Under the pieces are notes generated by a model. That model had not been told where the DNA came from. It did not search any database and was given only the letters and a program-made list of their open reading frames with translations. The position numbers and the translations under genes are program-made. Positions 1-9,240 of a stretch of 16,237 nucleotides of DNA are shown here, piece by piece; position 1 is the first letter of the stretch, and every line of letters starts with the position of its first letter. The DNA comes from Paraglomus occultum (lineage: Eukaryota; Glomeromycota; Glomeromycetes; Paraglomerales; Paraglomeraceae): the NCBI GenBank assembly GCA_910592205.1, contig CAJVPJ010000812.1:1-16237 (forward strand). Reading direction: 5' to 3'.

Positions 1-825
1 TTTATTCTTCGCAGCACACCTTCATTTCATACCTCAAAAAATCGCGTTTATAAGCAGAAAATAAAAATCATTCTTATTATTATAATAAATCGCGTTTAAA
101 TTGACCCAAATCGGGTGAACAGTCGATGGGTAAAACTAGAACATTATTATTTCCCGATATGTATCAAATTTGTGCAATTTCTGTTAGACAAGAATAGTTT
201 TTTCCTCCATCTTCAGCTATCTTCAGCTAGATTGTCCACGGAACACTTTATTACTCCTATTATTAAATACAAGCGGTCTCTAGAATAGCTCTTTTGTTCT
301 AATAAAACTCTGACTGGTGATTTAATTATTCGTTGTCAGTTAAAATCCTGTGGTTCTATTGAATTCACCAGATTCTGAGAGTAGCGAAAACCGCTATCCG
401 GACTCTCAGCTGCGACTTAGTCTTGCCCCTAGGTTTGCATGTAATATCGGTTTTGCAGGATATTTATTTAATTGTCTACAAACGTGTTAGTTTAGAAAAC
501 CTTCCCCAAACGATAGATTTCCGAAATTAATCCCATCGGATCATAATCGCTGATAATTACTCGAGGTTAAATAAATATCAACAGATTAGCGTATACGATA
601 CGATACGTCCGTAAGTATTCAAAGCCTGTTAAAAGGTCACTAACTGTTTAGAAGAATTAGCATTAGTAGGCGTTGCCGGTTGACACTGTTGGAAGACGCT
701 AAATCTCAGGGAGGTTACACAATCGCTCACCCATGTGTAACGTCACGACAGCCATTAATATTAAGCGCAACTGTCACATTGATTTTTTAGTCACGCCAGC
801 CTCTCATTTACATCACAAAACATAG
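1..825. other. gene-free AT-rich stretch, left edge
   Basis: No open frame here resembles a protein I recognise. Visible small structures are a 10-bp unit (ATCTTCAGCT) repeated twice in tandem at 209-228, a strong hairpin at 375-409 (listed separately), and a 7-bp inverted repeat GTTACAC/GTGTAAC at 714-741 with a 14-nt spacer. Nothing else stands out. Confidence 0.6.
375..409. other. 12-bp stem hairpin with a 6-nt bulge
   Basis: CTGAGAG (375-381) pairs with CTCTCAG (403-409), and TAGCG (382-386) pairs with CGCTA (392-396) around an AAAAC loop. The two stems are stacked and separated on the 3' side by a palindromic 6-nt bulge, TCCGGA. All 12 pairs are perfect. The stem is GC-richer than its surroundings. 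It could be a structured RNA element or a chance foldback; by rough estimate a bulged stem of this quality is not very unlikely somewhere in 16 kb of AT-rich DNA. Function unknown. Confidence 0.4.
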
Positions 826-860
826 TGTTCACTTTGTCTGGTTTTGCTGCAGTCTGTCCC
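826..860 (+). repeat. 35-bp direct repeat, copy A
   Basis: This 35-bp segment matches 1793-1827 at 33 of 35 positions. The differences are both C/T. It contains a pyrimidine/G-rich run ending in TGCAG, so it resembles a 3' splice site followed by an open frame. In another frame it reads FTLSGFAAVCP, followed here by ICGQY. One of the two differences is silent in that frame (TGT/TGC) and the other gives Ala/Val. It may be a duplicated exon edge or a dispersed-element fragment. Confidence 0.7.
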
Positions 861-1130
861 ATATGTGGTCAGTATTAAAATCAGCCATACAACTTTTTGC
901 ATTGGCTCTGAGAGGGATAATTTATCTTGATCTTTATTCATATAATAATGCATTTGATGATATTAGTAAATTGTTTAATCAGAATGCTAAAACATTAAGA
1001 ATTAGAATGTTATTTAATATTAATTACTTATACTTAATTAATATTAAAGGCACAAACTAGTAAGAATTTTTACATAGTACTAGAGTTTGATAATTTGTCA
1101 AGTGCAAGTCATAAACATAAAATTTTTGGA

Positions 1131-1508
1131 AATTAAATTTATACATCTCCGGTCTAATCAAGTTAAAGATACAGAAGCAACAGCTTTAGCAAAGTCAACT
1201 AAAACCAAATTCTAATTCCTCCCTGACATCTTTGGAGATGTAGGAGCGAAGATTGTAAAATCAGATACTCCCTGACTTCTTTGAATCACTAAATTGGAAA
1301 TACAGGAACAACATCTTTGGCAAAGGTTGTAAAATCAGATACATCTCTGACTTTTTTGAGCCTCCAGTGTAATCGATTGGAATTCAGGAGCAATAGCTTT
1401 GGCAAAGTCTTTACTGTTATAATGATAGCTGTAGGTAAAACGTTCATGTCAAGCAGTTTACATTCTGACACCAAATTAATACAGTGTTTAAAAACTAATC
1501 CATGAATT
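1131..1508 (+). pseudogene. decayed leucine-rich-repeat gene remnant (NLRC3/ribonuclease-inhibitor type repeats)
   Basis: Four degenerate tandem units can be read, with the invariant Lys codon at 1192, 1249, 1323 and 1405. In local frames they give FIHLRSNQVKDTEATALAKS, then GDVGAKIVKSDTP, then IGNTGTTSLAKVVKSDTSL plus TFLSLQCNRL, then GAIALAKSL. This fits the 28-residue NLRC3/RNH1-type pattern (xIGxxGAxALAKALKxNxSLTxLxLxxN). A weak fifth unit (SSLHSDTKLIQCL) lies near 1450-1490. Unit spacing is 57, 74 and 82 nt instead of 84, and the units sit in different frames separated by stops, so indels and stops have destroyed the gene. Neighbouring units also share DNA words (TTGTAAAATCAGATAC, TTTGGCAAAG), which supports true tandem duplication. 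In the family such repeats form a solenoid used for protein binding. No intact start, N-terminal domain or terminus is visible. It lies between the two 35-bp direct repeats. It could be an old gene fragment or part of a dispersed LRR family. Confidence 0.65.
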
Positions 1509-1792
1509 TGGATATGGGGCCAAACTGTGTCACTAATACTAAATGAAAGCTAACATGAATTAGTCACTCTAACCAATGTTTCTTGTGTTGTTTTTTCTCT
1601 TTTCTGTTCTGTTAGTTAGTGTTCTCGATTTGTTTTTTTTTTTACTTTTTATCTTAAAGTTTTGAGTTTGTTTGGAGTGTTTTGGTTTTATATCGTTTGA
1701 TTCGGTGTTTTTAACCTTTTTAATTAATTCAAAAATAACAAAATCATGCTATCTGTTTAGCAGGGTCAGACATTTTAACTCACATAGTCAAA

Positions 1793-1827
1793 TGTTCACT
1801 TTGTCTGGTTTTGTTGCAGTCTGCCCC
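1793..1827 (+). repeat. 35-bp direct repeat, copy B
   Basis: Partner of the copy at 826-860, 967 bp away and in the same orientation, with two transitions. Sequence similarity fades on both sides. A further short shared word, TGCATTGGCTCT, follows copy A at 898 and copy B at 2079, but a 12-mer match alone is not significant. The LRR remnant lies between the copies, so the pair may flank an insertion or mark two members of a duplicated locus. Confidence 0.7.
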
Positions 1828-3223
1828 AAGCCAAATATTAAATCTTGTTGTCGCAACACCTTTAGATTCACTCGTAGGTGTAGACAAAAAGAACGCAAAT
1901 CTCCAAACCAAATGTTAATCGAGCGTACTTCGCCACTTGGGTGATGCATCCGTTAGACAACGCACATGTCTCTCGATTATATTAATATAAAAAGATTATA
2001 TTGTATCAAAAATGGGTAGAACAATCCCATACTAGCACTGGGCTTTCCGTTAACCATAATACAATCTCTCGTACCAAATGCATTGGCTCTTACTTTTAAA
2101 ATGTGGACGACAAAAAAATCCATTGGGAAGAATAGTTTTAGGTCCAAACACAGCATAAAAATATCCTTTCAACGAGAAATAAACTTTCAAGATAATAGTG
2201 ACACATGAATACAGCGAATATATTAAGATAATTGTGTCTGCACTCGCGTAACTTGCAGGCCAAATATGAGCAAACTATAACCTTAAGCATTACAGTAACT
2301 CAAGCGTAAAATTAAATTACTATAAACATAAACAATGATGGTTATGTTCTGTTATTAATTTATTTGATATGGATAAATCTCACAAAGCACAACAATTACG
2401 TAACTGATCTAGAAAACTATATAATTCATTTCTTGCTTTTATTCATATTAAGAACTATGTTACATACCAACAAAGGTCCTATTCTAGAAAATTTAGCGAG
2501 CCAATAACAAACCAGAGTCTTTTTTAAAAAATTTTGTTAATGGATGAACTTCTGTAAACTCAATAATTGAGCAAGAGAGGGATACATTATATTATCAGGT
2601 ACGGAAACCCCACAAATTGTCGCTGCAAAAAATTGTTCCTTATGAGATCCACCTTATTTTGTTAAGGAAAAGTATGTCGTTGAATTATTTTTTTTTGCTT
2701 TATTCGGAAAAAGAATAAAGATGACGAATTAAGAACTGAGCGTGAGCTCTAGATTGTGTTGCATTATTGTTCCATAAAAGCTTATTTCTCATCTCTTACT
2801 TGCATCAATATGAGGGAGATGCAGAAGAAAATGAGACATGAAGGTTGAAAATTGTATATATAACGCTATAGATTCGTATCGGTAAGGTAAAAAAAAAACT
2901 TTACAAAATCAAAGATTGCTATACATGTAAAAACTATAAGAAACTACAGTGACTTTTTCTCTTTTTTTTTTTCTTTTTAATTTCGTAAATCATGAGAAAT
3001 ATATCTGTACGAAAATAAAAATCGTAATAGTAAAACTAAAATACTAAACCAAAAGGCCCTCTTCTTTTCTTCCTCTTCACCTAAAAGTAATAAGGCGATG
3101 TAAAAAAAACTAAGGAAAAAAGTGCTATATTACAACGACAATACTAATTCACATCAATCAACAGTTCCCTTAATAACTTTTGATTTTCATGTACAACCGC
3201 CCAAGTTCCCCATTTTTAAACTC
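1828..3223. other. gene-free stretch downstream of the WOPR gene
   Basis: AT-rich sequence with homopolymer T and A runs (for example near 2689, 2890 and 2960). I see no coding region, tRNA or transposon motif. A 9-mer TTAAAGTTT just outside it, at 1654-1662, equals the published Wor1 core site, but one such site is expected by chance at this composition. Confidence 0.55.
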
Positions 3224-3229
3224 TTTATT
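3224..3229 (-). terminator. poly(A) signal AATAAA of the WOPR gene
   Basis: The - strand reads AATAAA here, about 139 nt past the TAA stop at 3368-3370, a reasonable fungal 3' UTR length. The surrounding 3' region is AT-rich. No transcript evidence is available, and such hexamers are frequent in AT-rich DNA. Confidence 0.45.
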
Positions 3230-3367
3230 ACCCTAAACCCAAAATTTATAGTGGTATTTTGTTGTTGTCATTTTTACTAACCCGAGTAATCGAAATGAGT
3301 AATTGAGAGGGGTAATTGAGAGCAGAAGATTATAAAAAGCGAACGCGTAAAAAAATGTCCATTCGCT

Positions 3368-5178
3368 TTAAAAATCTCCCTCTCGAGCATAATACGGAAC
3401 ACACAAGGAATTAGCCGGCATTGCCGACGGATATGCATCGTTTTTAACGAAATTTGACGCGTAATATGGTGTATATCCAAAAGACGGTGTAGGTGCAAAG
3501 AATCCCCCACTATTATTGCTGCCTGCATTGATAATAGCGGTATGGTTTGTATTTGCTGAAGTCAGAGGAGGTGTGATTGGTGCATGATTTGACGTATGAG
3601 GGGGCGATGAAGTTGATCGCATCGTCGGAGATGATGCTGTACTGTGTTGTTGTTGCTGCTGCTGCTGGGAATGAGAATGAGAATTGGAGATTGAGCTTTG
3701 TGAAGAATGTGTTGGATTATACAATTCGGGGATTGTAGTCGGCAGTTCGCTATATGTGCTACTTCCATACACAGTCTCATTATGAGCAGTCGTGGTATTA
3801 TAGAATACATCGCCACTCGTTTCCGAATGTGCACCGCCAGTTGACATGTGATTAGATGATGAAAGACCAGATGTTGATGGTTGATTTGAAGTTCCTTGTG
3901 ATGAGTGATACGGCGTGAATGAATGATCTGCCCAACTGTTTGCCGAGTGTGCGTAGTAACTAAGGTCTGAATTTGCAGCACCGATGTGATGAGGAGCGGA
4001 TTGACCTGACATAGGTGAAGTCGTTATAGTTGGTATTAGGGACTGCGGCGTTGTTTGTTGAATGGCGGGTGCCGATCTCATACGCGGTCGTCTGTGTGGC
4101 GGATTTATGTGTGGTGAGACGGGTGGAAACTCATGATAGGATGCTTGCCGATGAGGAGGAAATGGTCGAACAGACGGAATAGGCAGCGAAGTTGTTTCAT
4201 GTCCCGCATTCGAAGAATGGTTTGCTCCGTAACCAAAACTTGAATGAAGTGGAGCAAAAGATTGTGGCGGACTGTTCGTATATGCTGAAGCAGCAATTGG
4301 TGGTTGCCGATATCCATCTGAAACCATTGCATTGGCGTTATCGGTCTCCAACTTTATCGGAGTATGAACATACTCCATCCCGTGGGTTGATAACCTCGTT
4401 GGACTGTTCGTACTTCCAATACTGCTCATCCTAGAAGGAATACCATTCGGATGCTTTCCATAATCCAATTCTATATAATGATATAGCATTGGATGAAGAG
4501 TAAGTATTTTTTCTTTCGAGTTAAATAAAAACACAATGACACACGCACACACACAATTTACTTACTTTGGGGCTCATTTTGGTCATATACTGGTTCTATC
4601 TGAGGAGGGATTCGAAAGTTCTGTTTGACTAGAAATTCTGAAGAAATTTCTAGCATCGCGAGGTTCGGCGTTGCCGATGGTGTTTTCAATTTGCCAGCTA
4701 ATACGTCCTCTTTGGTGTAATAGCTGATCATATGTTGAGCAACACCATTGACAACTATTGACATGGTTTTCTTTATTAATCCGCCTTTTTTAAATCGATA
4801 TGAATTCGTTAAGCTCCCAACGAGAGCTCGTTCCTTGTTCTTTTCCGCTTGAGACTCGGTATCCAGGCTATTGCTGCGTTGTCTCTCAACGGGTACAGTC
4901 TCTTTTTTACCGGCGGGAGCACGCTTATCTAATTCGCGATAAATCAAAAAATTTCCAAGAATGCGGGATGGACTCCAGACCAAGCCGTCAGTCCAACGCT
5001 TAATTCCAGATTCTCGTTCGTCAAACACGAATACACTCCCCGACTGAACAATTTTACGTTCTTTCTCTTGTAGTCGCCTGCATATTTTTGGTAAATGTCC
5101 TCTTCTACAGGCTTCGAATATGAGAAGTGTGTCTTGGGTTGATTCGATATATCCTCTGAAGGTAGCTTCAATGCTCAT
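3368..5178 (-). CDS. WOPR-domain (Gti1/Pac2/Wor1/Ryp1 family) transcription factor, two exons, 571 aa
   Basis: Exon 1 is 4566-5178 and exon 2 is 3368-4470, both on the - strand. Joined they give 1716 nt, 571 residues plus TAA; codon 205 (AAA, Lys) spans the junction. An in-frame stop lies just upstream of the chosen ATG. Seen: the first WOPR half at about residues 6-86, with FRGYIES, FEACRRGHLP, SGSVFVFDE and GIKRWTDGLVWSPSRILGN; a charged linker at 87-126; the second half at about 127-195, with FKKGGLIKKTMS and HMISYYTKEDV. The rest (206-571) is low-complexity Ser/Thr/Pro/His/Asn/Gln/Tyr with Gln473-479 and few charged residues. Known of the family: nuclear sequence-specific DNA binding controlling cell fate, dimorphism, sporulation or virulence programmes. 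The RWT tripeptide at 61-63 is a possible PKA site, as proposed for Wor1. The gene stands alone in gene-poor DNA. The family call is firm; the pathway in this organism is not known. I give no species-specific symbol. Confidence 0.94.
3647..3667 (-). repeat. polyglutamine codon run (Gln473-Gln479)
   Basis: Seven consecutive Gln codons (four CAG then three CAA in coding direction) preceded by a Ser-His-Ser-His-Ser stretch. The mixed codons argue against recent slippage. The run sits in the prion-like tail of the WOPR protein and may vary between strains. Confidence 0.85.
4471..4565 (-). other. intron of the WOPR gene (95 nt, phase 1)
   Basis: Read on the - strand it starts GTAAGT and ends TATATAG. 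Removal joins CCC CAA A to AA TTG GAT TAT and restores one long frame (NEPQ-K-LDYGKHPNG). No other AG near the 3' end keeps the frame. Possible branch sites are TTAAC and CTTAC in the 3' half. Directly after the donor lies a (TG)-rich run. The intron carries an in-frame stop only two codons past the splice junction, so an unspliced message would encode a 206-residue protein that keeps the whole WOPR domain but lacks the tail. Confidence 0.9.
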
Positions 5179-5235
5179 AATTGCGTTATAAAGTCGTTAA
5201 ATCGTCTTGTCAGTCTGGGTGACAGCTTAATAAGG

Positions 5236-5243
5236 TATATATA
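5236..5243 (-). promoter_or_regulatory. TATA box of the WOPR gene
   Basis: TATATATA on the - strand (in the context CTATATATACC), 58 bp upstream of the ATG. A start site 25-35 bp downstream would give a short 5' UTR. It is the best TATA match close to the gene, but TA runs are common here, and WOPR genes may also use distant start sites with long leaders. Confidence 0.45.
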
Positions 5244-5389
5244 GTGGGCCTATCTTTGATGTCGTAATCGTTACTGTAGTTGCGTTGTATTTATAATCTT
5301 TATTAAAGAAGGTTATTCGTTGGCCGAGGAATGAGTAGACACGCGACTTGAGGCTGGGGAAGGAATAATTCAAGTCGGACGGCTAAGAG

Positions 5390-5394
5390 ATTGG
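5390..5394 (-). promoter_or_regulatory. CCAAT box
   Basis: AACCAATC on the - strand, about 150 bp upstream of the TATA box and 212 bp upstream of the ATG. This is the usual place for a Hap-complex (NF-Y) site. A pentamer alone is weak evidence. Confidence 0.3.
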
Positions 5395-5691
5395 TTTAGT
5401 TTTTTTATCGGGAAAAAAAAACTGGAGTTAGTAAATTGGGAATTGTATGTTTATTTATAAAGGCTAGTCAGCTTGTGCAACGACGAATCTCGTTGTAGGT
5501 GTATATTTAGATGTAATGGATAAACCTGTTGAAACTGTTTTTGTATCTTAAAAAAAACATTTAGAATACAATCGGTATTTTGGGGAGGGAGACAAATAAA
5601 ATTAGTTGATATTGCGTGTCAAAATATAGATATGGGGAAAGGGGGTTATATGTGTATAATGGAGGTGGAAAAAAAAAAGTTCCGCTAATGT

Positions 5692-5726
5692 GAGGGAAAA
5701 AAAGGGAAGGGGGAGGGAAGGGGAAG
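5692..5726. promoter_or_regulatory. 35-nt homopurine tract (CT-rich on the gene's strand) with G-quadruplex motif
   Basis: Uninterrupted A/G on the + strand, equal to a pyrimidine tract on the coding strand of the WOPR gene, about 515-550 bp upstream of its ATG. CT-rich tracts are common near start sites of strongly expressed fungal genes. Within it, G-runs at 5704-5706, 5709-5713, 5715-5717 and 5720-5723 are separated by only one or two A, which meets the G-quadruplex rule. The length also allows triplex (H-DNA) formation. Role inferred from position only. Confidence 0.5.
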
Positions 5727-6649
5727 TGTGAGAGAGTATATACAAGGACGAAATGGGAATACTATAAATAAGTGTATAAAAAGTAGATAATAAGATAATA
5801 TACGTTAACGGAAAATCTACGAAATTAAAATATTTTGTATTGTTTATCTGTCATCGGACGCAGTGACCACTCGTATAACTAAGTAGTAAGCCAGCAACCA
5901 GGAGTGATGGTTTGTGCTAAAGGGTAACATCTTGACACTTACTTGTGTACAGCGCAGAGAAGCCGCGGAGTCCTCAGAGGTTTGAAAGTCAGATAGAGAT
6001 TATTAGCTGTTGGTTGTAGACGTCTGTCAGAGAAATTAGACGGTTGGCCGCGATATTCCGACGTGAGTTGATTATTTATAAGGTTGGGGAGGGGGGGAAT
6101 TGTGTAAGTGGGATTGAATTTGATAAAGTGAGAGAGACCTGTACGTTGAATTGTGGTTATTGTGGTTGTTGTTGTTGTTGTTGTTGTTTATGTATAAATG
6201 ATGGATTATTGTCAATTATATACGGACTGAAGATAATTATTCTATCGTTAGAATGAATAATCAGAATGAATTTATCATGAAAGTGGAATAGAATGGAATG
6301 TAGAAGAACATGGAGTTTTCTTCTTTAATATTATTTGATATGAGATGTTCTGTTTATTAACCACGATCAAGGCTGCTGTGTGACTTCCCGAAGATGGATA
6401 TGAGAAGCAGAGTGGTTTTCTTTATAGCGTCTTGCCCTTCTCAGTAATTATCAAGGTGGAATGATGTTTAGATAGAGGAATAAATAGACCATGCAATGAT
6501 GTCAAGTGATGCATACGTAAATGTAATGGAATAATGCAAAAATATGTTATTTGATATACGGGACATAATTTTTTTGCAGTACAGTAAAAATTCCATAATA
6601 TTGTAATATATATGGTTATTATTTGGTGGTACAGATATAACAGGATGCT
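5727..6649. other. upstream intergenic region of the WOPR gene
   Basis: No coding region supported. The one listed frame with a striking product (6044-6256 +) owes its Cys run to the (GTT)n repeat. The stretch could hold a distal promoter or long leader of the WOPR gene. Confidence 0.5.
6165..6188. repeat. (GTT)8 trinucleotide microsatellite
   Basis: Eight perfect GTT units, preceded by related TTGTGGTTATTGTG sequence that looks like a decayed extension. It lies about 1 kb upstream of the WOPR start. Confidence 0.9.
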
Positions 6650-6699
6650 CACACACATACATACATATATATATATGTACATATACCACACTACGTATG

Positions 6700-6730
<31 letters not shown>

Positions 6731-6783
6731 ATGTGTGTGTGTATGTATGTGTGCATGTATGTGTGTGTCGTTGTATATGTAAG

Positions 6784-6850
6784 TGTATGTTGTATGTTGT
6801 ATGTTGTATGTTGTATGTTGTATGTATGTTGTATTTTGTATTTTGTATGT
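6784..6850. repeat. heptamer tandem array TGTATGT
   Basis: Nine units: six TGTATGT (the sixth followed by an extra ATGT), two TGTATTT variants and a last TGTATGT. Nearly perfect units point to recent slippage or expansion. Confidence 0.92.
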
Positions 6851-6857
6851 TGTTGTT

Positions 6858-6913
6858 GTCGCCGTATGTGTGTTGTATGTGTCGCCGTATGTGTTGTTGT
6901 TGTCGCCGTATGT
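6858..6913. repeat. three copies of GTCGCCGTATGT
   Basis: Copies at 6858-6869, 6881-6892 and 6902-6913, separated by TG/TTG filler of 11 and 9 nt. The CpG-bearing core is unlike the AT/TG background and is perfectly kept in all three copies. Confidence 0.88.
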
Positions 6914-6972
6914 TGTTGTTGTATGTGTACGTTGTAAGCGTATATGTATGTATATGTGTATACGTACATAGA

Positions 6973-9240
6973 TATATACACATAACGGATATACATATGT
7001 TAAAAATAACAAAACATTGACTAATAACATTGTGTAATATAGATATCCCGTATAATTTGTTATCGATATTATAACAATCCCATTGTAAGAAGCAGCAACT
7101 ATTAATTAAATTACACCCCCGTCATGTAATCGATCAATAAGCTACCATTTGTAACCTGTACAACTGTCCCTTTCTTATTTTCAATGGACACTTTTTGAGC
7201 AAGCAACCAACTGGAGCAATAAATGCAATGACTATCAGGGTTAACACACAAAAGATGCTCGACAAGTCTTGGGTAATCTAGCAAATATCAAATACTGCCA
7301 AAAAGTTTAACAACTGCGTTGTACTTGTTTGTAAACAAAGACCATAACTTGCGAGTTGTTGAATTGGAGGGGTTTTTTTTGAGAGAGAGAGATAGAGAAA
7401 AATGTATACAGTATGTGATGCATGCGTAGCACAAGTACTTTTCTCTTGCACACATCCATCTAATACGGTATTATAAATTTTATGATTATTTAATTTAATT
7501 CTTTTATTTATTGCATCAATTAAATGTTAAACGTCGGATGTTGACTACCCATTGTTTACGTGGATCCTCTCTTCAATCAACGCAAGTTACAACGCTGCAG
7601 CCATATGTTATTGACTCAAAAAAGTCAGGAAGACCGCCACCTGTACTATATTTACAAACAATAAATAATAAACCTGATTATCCATAACCTATCGCATTCG
7701 TTGGCTGACTCATTATTCTTTACATGTATTAGAAATTCGAATTCATGGGTCATCCGCATTGTGAAGACGTAATAATTAAGGGTATTGACCAACTAGATAT
7801 GATCGGATGTAGCCAATAATAGATCTCCGCGCATACACAAACATATAATCAGGAACACAAGCTCATGGACAAGAAACAGCCCATTCTATGAATCTCGATT
7901 CCACCATACACTTACTCATGCAAAGATCAAAATAATGGACGGACAAGAAGATGGTTTCTGCTGCTGTCTCTGTCACCACTGACAACGCACCCAAAAAAGT
8001 AAATTAACTTATAATTACTTGGTAATATAACAAGTAACTGGGCGTTCTATACTTGGTTAAACAATACACCACTAGAATAACTAATATGTCTGGTCGTATA
8101 ATATTCGTTTACAACTAACCATGTCCCTAATGTTCCATTTCTATTTACGGTGCCAGTGAAATGGCCACGTAACTTCACATTTCTCAAAAACTAATAAGGT
8201 ATAAGAAATCACTCTTGTTTATTCTCTTATTCGTCCATCAATGTTTCCCTTTCTTTAATGGAGACTGTTTGATATCAAGTTCTTTGTTAGGTGTTGAACA
8301 TCGGGAAAATATTTTCCTCACTCATAACTCGCTGTTTCTGCATTTCGAATCTTCCTGTCTATTTGTGGAAAAAGTCGCACCCCGATCCGCTGACCATTTT
8401 CATCGACTCCTCGGGAAATTTCTCAGAGACAAGAATGCCCATTGGACTAAACCGGTTAACTCGGATGCACCCCTGGATGTTCGTCGTGAATAGTACAAAT
8501 GAAACAGTATGTTTTGTTTAACATATTGTAAGTGCTAATAATAAAAGCGATGTGCTGCCTTTTAATTACTCGTTGTGACTGTTTGTTGCCCAGCACTTTA
8601 CTACTTATTAATTGATCTCCTATTCTACAGTCATTTATTTTGTATAAATTATTGTTGATACAGTTATGATGGGGAGTATGTATAGATGTATGTATGGAAG
8701 AGAACCATAGAATGTCAGTGACACAACAAAACTTTTGAATAACCCCGCGCTCGCTGAAATCTTTTTTTTTTCCCAGTTAGACTAGTCTAATTATGGACAA
8801 GACGATGTTCCTGTTACAGCGTTCCCGTCTGAACGATACTATACTGGCAATTATCCCAGTTCTTCGATAAATTCGACGCAACCATGGAATAAAGATCAAA
8901 GACAAAGAATGACCCGAACAATATTTTATGATGTCGATGGATTTGGACAAATATATGTAACACGGTGAGTAAATGTGTCGTAATACAGCATATTGTCTAG
9001 ATTGAATAACGACTATGTGAAAACTTATGTTGCACACGGCTAAAATGACGAAATCGATGAGCAGATTATTCCACGGCAATCGAGAGCGTATAGTAACAAT
9101 TTTATCGATAATATCTATGCCTAATAATCGCATTTTTGTTTATCGTGAAAAAAAAAAAGAAAAGAAAAAAGAATACTACATGTCAGTTATTTCTTCCCAT
9201 ATGATTCTTATCTTTCCATATCAAATTTGAGGATAACCTG
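6973..9240. other. gene-free stretch with possible decayed coding patches
   Basis: No gene can be supported. A patch near 8340-8506 is richer in GC than its surroundings and is open in two + frames. It ends at a good donor (GTATGT at 8507). A second open patch (8786-8964 +) ends at GTGAGT. Stop-free runs of this length are expected by chance at this composition, and no protein family is recognised, so I do not call a gene. An A-rich tract lies at 9148-9172. Confidence 0.4.

Larger units (their letters stand above)
6650..6972. repeat. compound microsatellite: ATAC, (TA)n, (TG)n, TATG and heptamer arrays
   Basis: A 320-bp tract of simple repeats in blocks: ACATAC/ATAT (6650-6690), (TA)8 at 6700-6715, (TG)n with ATG interruptions to about 6768, the TGTATGT heptamer array (6784-6850), the GTCGCCGTATGT block (6858-6913), then TATG/TATAC-type repeats to about 6972. 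All frames through it give low-complexity peptides on both strands, so it is not coding. Confidence 0.93.

Noticed and set aside
375-409. Hammerhead ribozyme (CTGA and GAAA words present)
   Set aside because: The conserved CUGAUGA core and a stem II between the two words are missing.
3562-3981. 139-codon - strand frame (and 4105-4332 -, 4192-4434 +, 4800-5003 +, 4944-5171 -)
   Set aside because: Shadows of the WOPR exons in other frames, with no motif and His/Gln/Ile/Leu-rich noise composition.
4472-4552. The 5' part of the 394-codon frame, with its own Met, as a separate gene start
   Set aside because: The first 27 codons lie wholly in the intron (the next codon spans its 3' end), and splicing to 4566 restores the frame with the WOPR exon. 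Treating it as a separate gene would split one protein into two.
6044-6256. Small Cys-rich protein with a run of seven Cys
   Set aside because: The Cys run is the (GTT)8 microsatellite read as TGT; no signal peptide or conserved spacing.
6422-7030. Long frames on both strands, up to 202 codons
   Set aside because: Produced by the stop-free simple repeats (Tyr-Ile-His-Thr or Val-Cys-Met runs); not genes.
8777-9133. 118-codon - strand frame
   Set aside because: Ile/Arg/Ser-rich with no recognisable domain; a run this long is within chance for this AT content and window length.
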